Assembly: GCA_963575745.1 (NCBI GenBank)
Contig: CAUYUJ010019602.1
Location: 25,001 to 89,000, forward strand
DNA length: 64,000 nucleotides
Direction: 5' to 3'
From: Prorocentrum cordatum
Taxonomy: Eukaryota > Sar > Dinophyceae > Prorocentrales > Prorocentraceae
The position numbers were made by a program, and so were the translations under genes. Shown here piece by piece: positions 11,044 through 21,931 of the stretch; position 1 is the stretch's first letter, and the number at the start of each line of letters is the position of its first letter. The notes under the pieces were generated by a model. It ran no database searches. It was not told the DNA's origin and saw only the letters and a program-made list of their open reading frames with translations.

Positions 11044-12075
11044 TCAGAGAGAAAGCCGGAGGTGGGTGGTGAGGGGGACACGCCCACTTCTGCCGGTCCA
11101 CGATCCTCGCAGCGAGTTGCCGGAGGTTGCAGCGGGTCCGGGAGCGTGGCTTCCTAGCGTTTCCCAATACGCGCGGCTCAAGGGTGCGCGAAGCGCTTTG
11201 GCAGAGCTTCGGCAGAGCTTCGCCAGTGCTCGCAGGCTCCTAGGCAAAGGTGTCGTGGTAGGTTTCACAGAGTCCCGCGCGTCGTAAAAGACGCCCTCGC
11301 AGGCGTCTCCTGCGAGGTTTCCAGCGCCCCACGCATCGTTCCAGGCGGCCTGGCAGAGGTCGCCGTGCGGCGCTGTGGGGCGTTCTGCGCTTCGCTTCTT
11401 GCCTCGCTATCCGGGTTTTGGACGCTTACAAGTTCCCGGATAGCTCCTTGGAGAGCTGAGGGTTTCAGATAAGAAGCCGGCGGTGGGTGGTGAGGAGCAC
11501 ACGCCCACCTCCGCCGGTCCACGAATCCCCGCAGGAACTTACCGGAACCGGCAGCGGGTCCGAGCGCGTGGCTTCCTAGCGTTTCCCAATACGCGTGGCT
11601 CCAGAGTGCGCGAAGCGCTTCGGCAGAGCTTCGGAAGAGCTTCGGCAGTTCTTCCAGGCTCCTAGGCAGATCTTCCTTGCGCGCTTTGCAGGGCTCCACG
11701 CATCGTAAACGGCGCCCCTGCAAGCGTCTCCTGCAAGGTTTCCAGCGTCCCGCGCATCGTTTCAGGCGGCCTGGCGAAGGTTCCCGTGCGGCGCTTCGCG
11801 CTTCGCTTCGCTATCCGGGTTTTGGACGCTTACAAGTGCGCGTGCTAAGTTCCCGGATAGCTCCTTGGAGAGCTGAGGGTTTCAGATAAGAAGCTGGCTG
11901 TGGGTGGTGAGGAGCACACGCCCACCTCCGCCGGTCCACGATCCCCGGAGCAGGTTGCAGATCTTCCTTGCGCGCTTTGCAGGGTCCCACGCATCGTAAA
12001 CGGCGCCCCTGCAAGCGTCTCCTGCGAGGTTTCCGGCGTCCCGCGCATCGTTTCAGGCGGCCTGGCAGAGGTCCT
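11044..12075 (-). mobile_element. Array of three family B2 units
   Basis: A B variant starting TTCCCGGATAGCTCC (11433, 11850) and ending near GGACGCTTACAAG. It contains the landmarks GGGTGGTGAGGAGCACACG and TTTCCCAATACGCG. The first unit lacks its start and the third is shortened. Unit spacing is about 417 bp. Confidence 0.75.
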
Positions 12076-12134
12076 CGTGCGTAGAGCTCTTCGTCGTCGA
12101 TAAGCCAGAGAAATCTGGCGCGGGGTGAAGATAG

Positions 12135-13169
12135 TAACTCGTAGAGCTTCCCTTAGCAAGTTATTGCTGAAAGCTAAGAGTAATTTCGGAGCGCTGGAGA
12201 GCTAGTTGACAAATCTCGACGGAACATTTGGTGACTTTAGCTCGGTTGAAAATTTTGTTCTCGAAATTTCACCATTAGAGCTCTAGTACTTTTTTCCCGT
12301 GATATTCGATCTTATTCGCGCTCGCCATCTTGACCTCAGCTCGATCGGGTGAATATTACTATCGAAAAGCACTGTGGCGGGAACGGCCGTTTCGAGTCAT
12401 CTTGATATGTGCTGACGGTTTTCTGAACATATCTCGAGCTCTAGAGCAGTTACAGAGCTGGTAAGCAGCTGATGCATGCAGAATGACCAGGAGCGTTCGT
12501 CTGTTGAACCCAGAGGTCTGAACTCGGTCTGCTAGCCGAGCTAGGTCCGCAAACCTGTTCATATTATTCGAGTCATCTTGACAGAAACTCTTGTTTTTCT
12601 GCACTGAACTCGAGCTCTAGGACAGCTACAGAGCTCATATTACAGGCACCAATTCCGAATGATCAGTTGTGTCTGTCTGTCGGATCCAGAGCTCTGAACT
12701 CGGTCTGCTGCCCGATCTAGAATCGCGAAACTATTCGTATCGTTCGAGTCGCTTACGAGATGTTGTCGGTTATCTGGACTGAACTCGGGTTGTAGGGTGG
12801 CTGCATAGTTGGTAATCACTGGAATCGATTTGAAGAAATCAGACGCGTTCGCCTGTCTTACAGAGCTCTGAACTCTGCCTGCTGCCCGAACTAGATCCGC
12901 GAAACTATTCCTATTTTTCGAGTCATCCTGAGAGGGGCAGTCGGTTTTCTAGTCAACTCGGGCTGTAGGGGGACTGCAGAGCTGGTAATGACAGGGGTCG
13001 ATTCGCCGACATCAGACGCGTCCGTCTGTCGCATTCAGAGGTCAAAAACTATTCACTATAAGTCAGATTGTTGGTACGTGTTGTCTGTTTTCTCAACTTA
13101 AGTCGAGTTAGGAAGCTCTACGAGTCTCCCTGCGGTAATCAAGGTTGACGGGTTACCGCCGGCGCCCAG
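12135..13169 (+). mobile_element. Family A element, full length
   Basis: A 1035-bp element from TAACTCGTAGAGCTTCC to GGCGCCCAG. It interrupts the C1 element between GAAGATAG and TTGGCTCAG with no duplicated target bases. Confidence 0.9.
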
Positions 13170-13338
13170 TTGGCTCAGCCGGCCGAGGCGGAAAATATGG
13201 CAACTTTTGGGTAGTAACTCGTAGAGCTTTACCTAACAAGTAACTCGTAGAGCTTCCCTTAGCAAGTTATTGCTGGAAGCTGAAGAGTAATTCCGCAGCG
13301 CTGGAGAGATAGTTGGCAAGAAAAATCTCGACGGCTTT

Positions 13339-13617
13339 TTCCCGGATAGCTTCTTGAGAGCAGAGGGTTTCAGATAAGAAGCCGGCTGTGGGTGGTGGGG
13401 AGCACACGCCCACGCTCGCCGGTCCACGACCCCCGGAGCAACTCGCCGGAGTTCGCAGCGTGTCCGGGAGCGTGGCTTCCTAGCGTTTCCCAATACGCGT
13501 GGCTCCAGGGTGCGCGAAGCGCTTCGGCAGAGCTTCGGAAGAGCTTCGGCAGTTCTTCCAGGCTCCTAGGCAGATCTTCCTTGCGCGCTTTGCCATCCGG
13601 ATTTTGGATGCTTACCA
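13339..13617 (-). mobile_element. Family B2 element inside family A
   Basis: It starts TTCCCGGATAGC and ends near GGATGCTTACC, with the GGGTGGTGGGGAGCACACG landmark. It splits the GGCTTTT..GTGACTTTTGG segment of the host A element. Confidence 0.75.
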
Positions 13618-13684
13618 GCGGTGACTTTTGGTCGGTAAACATTTTTTTTTTTTCGAAATAACTCGTAGAGCTTCCCTTAGCTAG

Positions 13685-13950
13685 TACCTCGTAGAGCTCT
13701 TCGTCATCGATGAGCTAGAGGAATTCCGGCGCGGGGTGGAGCTAGTTGGCCGACCCGGCCAGAAAGGACAAAGTGATAACTTTTGAATGGTTTTGCGATT
13801 TGTTGAAAGATATTTGACAATTCATTTTGAGAAAGCAGAATTTTTGCACCTGTAAACGACAATGAGGGCCTCTCTGTCTTAGTATGAGCTCTGTATGCGC
13901 ATTTTTACTATCAAAACACTTGGAGGAACCATCTTCATGTCGACACGAAA

Positions 13951-13981
<31 letters not shown>

Positions 13982-14091
13982 CGAGAAATGCTTCCAGAAG
14001 CTCTCTCTTTCGACTCCAATCACTCTTACGCGTGGGATCCTCTACGAGGTTCCCGGCGGTGACTAGGTTGACGGTTCACCGCCGGCGCCAG
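13685..14091 (+). mobile_element. Family C1 element, full length (407 bp)
   Basis: TACCTCGTAGAGCTCTTCG at the left, then TTTTGAGAAAGCAGA, CTATCAAAACACTTGG and a 27-base T tract (13955-13981). GCTTCCAGAAGCTCTC follows, then the TIR copy, hairpin and GCCAG. Confidence 0.9.
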
Positions 14092-15596
14092 TACCTCGTA
14101 GCTCTTCGGCATCGATGAGCTAGAGGAATTCGGGCGCAGGGTGGAGCTAGCTGGCCCACCCGGCGGAGGCGGACAATGTGGTAACTTTTGGGCGGTTTTG
14201 CGAAAAATTGAAAGATATTTGACCATTCATTTGGAGAAAGCAGATTTTTACGCCGAGCATTGGCATATAGAGTCCTCTCTGGTAGCAGCTCAGCTCTTCC
14301 GATGCATTTTTGCATGAGCTGACTTAACTCGTAGAGCTTCCCTTAGCTAGTTATAGCTGGAAGCTAAGAGTAATTCCGGCGCGCTGGAGAGCTAGTTGGC
14401 GAGAAAAATCTCGACGGACCTTTTGCTGACTTTTGGTCGGTTGAAAATTTGGTTCTCAAAATTTGACAATTCGTTAGAGCTCTAGTATTTTTTCCCATGG
14501 TATTCGATCTTATTCCCGCTCGCCATCTTGATCTCAGCTCGATCGGGTAACTTTGAAGGTCAAAAAGCAGGCAGGCGGGAACGGCCGTTTCGAGTCATCT
14601 TGATACGCGCTGTCGGTTTTCTCAAGATAACTCGAGCTTCAGGACAACTACAGAGCTGGTCAGCACAGCTAATGCGTTCAGAATGATCAGGCGCGTTCGC
14701 CTGTTGAATCCAGAGGTCTGAACTCGGTCTGCTAGCCGAGCTAGGGTCGCAAACCTATTCGTATTATTCGAGTCATTGCAGCAGACGCTCTCGGTTTTTT
14801 GTATTTAACTCGATCTGTAGGGCAGCCACAGAGCTGATAATCACATAAATCGATTGAGAATTATCAGGCGCGTTCGTCTGTTGAATCGAGGACTCTGAAC
14901 TCGGCCTGCTGCCCGAGCTAGGTTCGCGAACCTATTGGTATTGTTCGAGTCATCTTGAGAAGTGCTCTCGATTTTCTGTATTTAAATCGTGCTGGGGAGG
15001 GCTAGAGTGCTGCTGGTCACAGGAATCGATTTCGAGACATCAGGTGCGTCCGTTCGTCGAACCGAGAACTCGGAACTCGGTCTGCTGCTCGAACGAGATC
15101 CGCGAAACTGTTGTATTATTCGAGTTATCCTGAGAGGTACTCTCGGTTTTCTGCACTTAACTCAGGCTGTATGGGGGGCTGCAGAGCTGGTAATCACAGG
15201 AATCGATCCGCAGATATCAGACGCGTCATTCAGAGGTCTGAACTCGGTTTCATACTCGAGCTCGATTGGAAAACTGTTCGTTTGTTTTGTGAGAGTCATC
15301 TTGAGAGGTCTATAATCGCTTGGGCTGAAAAGCTAGTCGTTCTCTGAAATCCTTTTCCACATTAATATTGTCAGGAAGCTCTACGAGTCCCCCGGCGGTA
15401 AGAAAGGTTGACGGTTTACCGCCGGCGCCCAGTCCGGGAACTGAGCGAATATGAACATCGAAAAAATCGAATTTGAAGATTTTCGAAAAATCTTTATTTT
15501 TTCCACTCTGTGTCGATTCTCTGCACTCTTACCAGTGTAAGGAGCTCTACGAGGTTCCCGGCGGTGACCAGGTTGACGGTTCACCGCCGGCGCCAG
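14092..15596 (+). mobile_element. Family C3 element split by a family A insertion (nest level 4)
   Basis: Pieces 14092-14324 and 15433-15596. The C3 landmarks are GGCATATAGAGTCCTCTCTG in the left piece and GAACTGAGCGAATATGAACA in the right. The join matches the continuous C3 copy at 35258-35643. Confidence 0.88.
14325..15432 (+). mobile_element. Family A element, innermost level
   Basis: A complete element of 1108 bp with about five monomers and intact ends. It lies in C3 between GAGCTGACT and TCCGGGAACTG. Confidence 0.9.
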
Positions 15597-16624
15597 TTAT
15601 AGCTGGAAGCTAGTTGGCGCGCTGGAGAGCTAGTTGGCAAGAAAAATCTCGACGGAACTTTTGCTGACTTTTGCTCGGTTGAAAATTTCGTTCTCGAAAT
15701 TTGACAATTCGTTAGAGCTCTAGTATTTTTCCCGTGATATTCGATCTTATTCCCGCTCTCCATCTTGATCTCAGCTCGATCGGGTAACTTTGAAGGCCAA
15801 AAAGCACTCTGGCGGGATCGGCCGTTTCGAGTCATCTTGATATGCGCTGACAGTTTTCTGAAGATAACTCGAGCTCTAGGGCAGTTACAGAGCTGGTAAG
15901 CACAGCTAACGCATGCAGAATGATCAGGCGCGTTCGCCTGTTGAACCCAGAGGTCTGAACTCGGTCTGCTAGCCGAGCTAGGCCCGCAAACCTGTTTGTA
16001 TTATTCGAGTCAACTTGATACGCGTTGTCGGTATTTTCTACTTAACTCGACCTGTAGGGCAGCTACAGTGCTGGTAATCACTCCTATCGCACTCAGGATG
16101 ATCAGGCGCGTTCGTCTGTTGAATCCATAGGTCTAAACTCGGTCTGCTAGCCGAGCTAGGTCCGTAAACCTATTCGTATTATTGGAGTCAACTTGATACG
16201 CGTTGTCGGTATTTTCTACTTAACTCGAGCTGTAGGGCAGCTACAGTGCTGGTAAGCACACCTACCGCACTCAGAATCATCAGGCGCGTTCGCCTCTTGA
16301 ATCCAGAGCTCTGAACTCGGTCTGTTGCGCGATCCAGAATCACGAACCTGTTCGTATTCTTCCAGTCATCTTGAGAGCTACTGTCGCCGTTCTGCACTTA
16401 ATTTGGGCTGTAGAGAGGATGCAGGGCGGGTAATCACAGGAATCGATTCGCAGACATCAGACGCGCCCGTCTGTCGCATTCAGAGGTCTGAACTCGGTCT
16501 GATACTCGAGTTGGGCTCAAAAACTATTCGTTCTCTGCAATTCTTTGCGACAGTATATGTTGTCAGGAAGCTCTACGAGTCCCCCGGCGGTAACAAAGGT
16601 TGACGGCTTACCGCCGGCGCCCAG

Positions 16625-17516
16625 TAACTCGTAGAGCTTCCCTTAGCTAGTTATAGCTGGAAGCTAAGAGTAATTCCGGCGCGCTGGGCCAAAAAGCACT
16701 CTGGCGGGAATGCCCGTTTCGAGTCATCTTGATACGCACTGTCGGTTTTCTGAACATAACTCGAGCTCTAGGGCAGCTACAGAGCTGGTAAGCACAGCTA
16801 ATGCATGCAGAATGATCAGGCGCGTTCGCCTATTGAACCCAGAGGTCTGAACTCGGTCTGTCAGCCGAGCTAGGTCCGCAAACCTGTTTGTATTATTCGA
16901 GTCAACTTGATACGCGTTGTCGGTATTTTCTACTTAACTCGAGCTGTAGGGCAGCTACAGTGCTGGTAAGCACTCCTATCGCACTCAGAATGATCAGACG
17001 CGTTCGCCTGTTGAATCCATAGGTCTAAACTCGGTCTGCTAGCCGAGCTAGGTCCGCAAACCTATTCGTATTATTCGAGTCCACTTGATACGCGTTGTCG
17101 GTATTTTCTACTTAACTCGAGCTGTAGGGCAGCTACAGTGCTGGTAAGCACATCTATCGCACTCAGAACCATCAGGCGCGTTCGCCTGTTGAATCCAGAG
17201 CTCTGAACTCAGTCTGTTGCGCGATCCAGAATCACGAAACTGTTCGCATTCTTCCAGTCATCTTGAGAGCTACTGTCGGCGTTCTGCACTTAATTCGGGC
17301 TGTAGGGAGGCTGCAGGGCGGGTAATCACAGGAATCGATTCGGAGACATCAGACGCGTCCGTCTGTCGCATTCAGAGGTCTGAACTCGGTCTGATACTCG
17401 AGTTGGGCTCAAAAACTATTCGTTCTCTGCAATTTTTTCCGACAGTATATGTTGTCAGGAAGCTCTACGAGTCCCCCGGCGGTAACAAAGGTTGACGGTT
17501 TACCGCCGGCGCCCAG
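16625..17516 (+). mobile_element. Family A element with internal deletion (892 bp)
   Basis: The conserved 5' region jumps from GCGCGCTGG straight to GCCAAAAAGCACTC, so about 200 bp are missing. Its monomers are nearly identical to those of the element just upstream, offset by 892 bp. Confidence 0.85.
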
Positions 17517-19824
17517 TTCAACAATTCGTTTGAGCTCTAGTATTTTTTTGCCGTGATATTCGATCTGATTCCCGCTCGCGAACTTGATCTCAGCTCGGGT
17601 ACGTCTTACTGTAAAAAAGCGTCCCGGCGAGATCGGTCGTTTCGAGTCTCAGTATTTTGTATTTCACTCGATTTGTAGGGCAGCTACAGAGCTGGCAAGC
17701 ACCCTTTGTACATTCAGAATCATCAGGCGCGTTCGTCTGTCAAATCCAGAGGTCTGAACTCGGTCTGCTAGCGAGCTAGATCCGCACACCTATCGTATTA
17801 TTCGAGTCATCTTGACAGACGCTCTCGGTTTTCTGTACTTAACTCGAGGTGTAGAGAAGCTACACGGCCCATTGTCGCAGACATCGATGGGAAATTATCA
17901 GTCGTGTTCGTCTATTGAACCGAGAGCTCTGAACTCGGCCTGTTGTTCGAGCTAGGTTCGCGACACTATTCGTATTGTGCGAATCATCTTGGCAAGTGCT
18001 CTCAATTTTCTACACTCAACTCGTGCTGGGGGAGGGCTACAGTGCTGCGCATCACAGAAATCGATTTTTACACATCAGGCGCGTCTGTCGGTCGATTCCA
18101 GAGCTCCGAACTCGGTCTGCTGCTCGAACTAGGTCCGCGAAACTATTCTAGTATTCGAGTCGATACTGTCGGTTTTCTGCACTTAACTCGGGCTGTAGGG
18201 GGGCTGCAGGGCTGGAAATCACATGAGTGTTCGCAGACATCAGACGCGCCCGCCTGTCGCATTCAGAGGTCTGCACTCGGTTTGATACTCGAACTGGGTT
18301 GCGAAACTGTTTTTTTTTTGTTAGAGTCATCTTGAGAGGTCTGAAATCGCTTGAGCTGAAAAACTAGTCGTTCTTTTTGGAGTTTTTTTCCACACTATAT
18401 ACGGTCAGGAAGCTCTACGAGTCCCCCGGCGGCAAGAAAGATTGACGGTTTACCGCCGGCGCCCAGTTTTTGCTGGAAGCTCAGAGTAATTCCGGGGCGC
18501 GGAGAGCTAGTTCGCAAGAAACATCTCGACGGACCTTTTGGTGACTTTTGGTCGGTTGAAAATTTCGCTTTCGAAATTCAACAATTCGTTTGATCTCTAG
18601 TATTCTTTCCCGTAATATTCGATCTTATTCCCGCTCGCCATCTTGATCTCAGCTCGATCGGGTACCTTGTACTGCCAAAAAGCACTCGGGCGGGATCTGC
18701 CGTTTCGAGTCATCTTGATACGCAGTGACGGTTTTCTCAAGATAACTCGTGCTTCAGGGCAGCTACAGAGCTGGTCAGTACAGCTAATCGATTCAGAATG
18801 ATCAGGCGCGTTCGCCTGTTGAACCCAGAGGTCTGAACTCGGTCTGCCAGCCGAGCTAGGTCCGGAAATCTATTCGTATTTTTCGAGTCATCTTGACAAA
18901 CGCTCTCGGTTTTCTGTACTTATCTCGAGCTAAAGCACAGCTACAGAACTGATACGTGCAGAATCCGATTCAGAATGATCAGTGGCCGTTGTCTGTTGAA
19001 TCCAGAGCTCTGAATTCGGTCTGCTGCCCAATCTAGAATCGCAAAACTATTCGTATCGTTCGAGTCATCTAGAGAGATGTTGTGGGTTCGTATCACTCGG
19101 GCTGTGGGGGGGTGGGGGGGGGGGGGCTGCATGGCTGGTAATCACTGGAATCGATTCGAGACATCAGGCGCGCCCGCCTTTCAAATCAAGAGCTCCGAAC
19201 TCTGTCTGCTGCACGAACGAGGTCCGCAAAACTGTTCGTATTGTTCAAGTCATGTTGAGAGGTGCTGTCGGTGTCCTGCACTTAACTCGGGCTGTAGGGG
19301 CGCTGCAGGGCTTGTTATCACAGGACTCGATTCAGAGATATCAGACGCGTCCGCTTGTGGCATGCAGAGGTCTGAACTCGGTCTGATACTCGAGCTAGGT
19401 TTGCCAAACTATTCGTATTGTTTGAGTCATCTTGAGAGGTGCTGTCGATTTACGCACGAAACTCAGGCTGTAGAAGAGCTACAGAGCTCGTAGAGAAGAC
19501 AATCCAGAAGCATAGGAGGCGTTTGGCTGTTGCATCAGAGAGGCCTGAAATTGCTTGGGCTGAAAAACTATTTTTTCAGTTTCTTTACATTATATGTTGT
19601 GAGGAAGCTCTACGAGTCCCCCGGCGGTAAGAAAGGTTGACGGTTTACCGCCGGCGCCCAGTTTTGCGAATATTTGAAGGATATTTGACAATTGATTTTA
19701 AGAAAGCAGATTTTTCGCACCTGTAGACAACTTTGAGGGCCTCTGCGTCTTAATATGAGCGCTGAAGGCGCACTTTTACTATCAAAACAATTGGGGAACC
19801 ACTTTCATGTTGACACGAAAAAAT

Positions 19825-19826
<2 letters not shown>

Positions 19827-19888
<62 letters not shown>
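19827..19888 (+). repeat. 62-base poly(T) tract inside C1
   Basis: An uninterrupted T run in the position where shorter C1 copies have 5-27 T after CACGAAAAA. Confidence 0.95.
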
Positions 19889-21075
19889 CCAGAAATGCCT
19901 CGAGAAGCTCTCTCCTTCGACTCTTAGCACTCTCACGCGTGAAAAGAGCTCCACGAGGTTCCCGGCGGAGACCAGGTTGACGGTTCGCCGCCGGTGCCAG
20001 TTATTGCTGGAAGCTTAACAGAAATTCGGGGGCGCTGGAGAGCTTGTTGGCGAGCGAAATCTCGACGGACGTTTTGACGACTTTTGCTCGGTTGAAATTT
20101 TGTTATTCGAAATTCAACTATTCGTTCGGGCTCCAGTATTTTTTCCCGTGATATTCGATTGTGTTCTCGCTCGCTATCTTGATCTCAGCTCGATCGGGTA
20201 CCTTTTACTGCCAAAAAGCACTGCGGCGGGATCAGCCGTTTCGAGTCATCTCGATTCGCGCTGTCGGTCTTTCTAAGATGACTCGAGCTTTAGGACAGCT
20301 ACAGAGGTGGTAAGCACAGATAATCGATTCAGAATGATCAGGCGCGTTCGTTTGTTGAACCCAGCCGAGCTAGGTCCGCAAACTTATTCGTATTATTCGA
20401 GTAGTCTTGACAGACGCTCTCGGTTTTCTGTACTTAACTCGAGCTACTGGACAGCTATAGAGCTGATTTGAAACCAATTTAGAATCATTAATTGCGTTCA
20501 AATCAGAGCTCTAAACTCGGTCTGCTGCCCGATCTAGAATCGCGAAACTATTCGTATTGTTCGAGTCATCTTGAGAGATGCTGTCGGTTCTCTGCACTGA
20601 ACTCGGGCTGTGGGGGGGGGCTGCGTGGCTGATGTTCACTGGAATCGATTCGAAGACATCAGGTGCTTCCGCCTTTCCAATCCAGAGCTCGGAACTCTGT
20701 CTGCTGCCGAGTCCGCAAAACTATTATTGTTCGAGCCATCCTGAGGTGCTGTCGGTTTCCTACACTTAACTAGGGGAGCTGTAGGCTGGTAACCACAGGA
20801 ATCGATTCAGAGACACCAGAGGCGCGCCTGTTGCATGGAGAGGTCTGAACTCGGTCTGATACTCGAGCTAGGTTTGCCAAACTATTCGTATTGTTCGAGT
20901 CATATTAAGAGGTGCTGTCGATTTACGCACGTAACTCGGGCTGTAGGAGAGCCACAGAGCTCGTACAGAAGACAATCCAGAAGCATCGAGTGCGTTCGGC
21001 TGTTACATCGGAGAGGTCTGAAATTGCTTGGGCTGAACAACTAGTTTTTCAGTGTAATTTTGTTCGACATTACAC

Positions 21076-21371
21076 TTGGTAGCGTCCAAAACCCCGAGAG
21101 CGAAGAGACCCTCGAGAACGGGAGCTCTTTCCTGGAGTGCCCTGGGGGGCCCTCCTGCAGCGCTGCTGGAGTGCTGCCAGAAACGCTTCTATGCGTGCCT
21201 GCGCGCGTGCAGGCACGCGTGGAAGCTTGCCGGAAGTTCCCCCGGACACGTTGCCGGCTCGCCGGAGTTTTTGCGGGGAACGTGGAGCGCCATGGAGGAG
21301 CTCCTGGCGGGCACCACCACCGTCCGGCTCCTAATCTTAAACCCTTTAGCTCTCTGCGAGCTCTCCGGGAA
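21076..21371 (+). mobile_element. Family B element (296 bp) with a clean empty site
   Basis: CTTGGTAGCG to CTCTCCGGGAA. Removing it restores GACATTACATGTTGTCAG, which is found uninterrupted at about 45684. The palindrome is near 21195-21230. Confidence 0.9.
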
Positions 21372-21931
21372 TGTTGTCAGGAAGCTCTACGAGTCCCCCG
21401 GCGGTAAGAAAGGTCGAGGAAGCGGAGTTTACCTCCCGCTCTCCCTCGGCCTTGTCCCGTCGGGGGGCTCACTCGAGCTGCATCGTGCAGTCAGGCAGCC
21501 TGCCCCTGGCCCGCCGCGCGGGGGGCGCGTGGCGATCGGGCCACTTCGGCGACTTCGGCTGCCTGCACTTGTTTGCGGCATTTGTTTGCTTCCCGAGGCA
21601 AGCAGGCCGCCTGCACTTGTTTGCGGCATTTTGCCGCGTCGAGCTGGACGGGACGAGCCAGAGTCAATCGATCGATTTGGACCGCTGGGGAGCCAACTTC
21701 GGACATTGGGAGTGGGAGTATCTTGCCAGACAGGTTGGTAGAGCTCGACACGACGATAAGGATTCTCTAGTCGACATACCATCTGGGCCACCTGATCTCT
21801 CTCCCACTTTACCTCACCATCCTGTTGCCCCATATAACTTTCATCAGTTGAGTGCGCATCTCAAACGTACTCGAGAAGATCGATCGTTCTGTGCGAAGTG
21901 GAATATCCCTTGTAATATCTCAGACGGCAAG

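Larger units (their letters stand above)
13659..16624 (+). mobile_element. Family A element, nest level 3
   Basis: Pieces 13659-13684 and 15597-16624. The left piece ends CCCTTAGCTAG and the right begins TTATAGCTGGAAGC, as in the undisturbed copy at 16625. Confidence 0.85.
13241..18466 (+). mobile_element. Family A element, nest level 2
   Basis: The left piece, 13241-13658, includes a B2 insertion. The right piece is 17517-18466. The join reads TTTCGAAA then TTCAACAATTCG, identical to uninterrupted A copies. Confidence 0.85.
13215..19661 (+). mobile_element. Family A element, nest level 1
   Basis: Pieces 13215-13240 and 18467-19661. The left piece ends ACCTAACAAG and the right resumes TTTTGCTGGAAGCTC, the expected A order. 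Everything between them was inserted later. Confidence 0.8.
12076..20000 (+). mobile_element. Family C1 element opened by two blocks of nested insertions (outermost level)
   Basis: The element's own pieces are 12076-12134, 13170-13214 and 19662-20000, about 440 bp in total. The breakpoints read GATAG/TTGGCTCAG and GGGTAG/TTTTGCGAA, which match continuous C1 copies. It contains a 62-base T tract and ends in a diverged hairpin with GTGCCAG at 20000. Confidence 0.85.

Noticed and set aside
12135-13169. Family A and C elements as introner-type introns (GT at left, AG at right)
   Set aside because: Many left borders read AT rather than GT. The elements occur in both orientations within non-coding repeats, and no exons flank them. 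The AG is simply the end of CGCCCAG.
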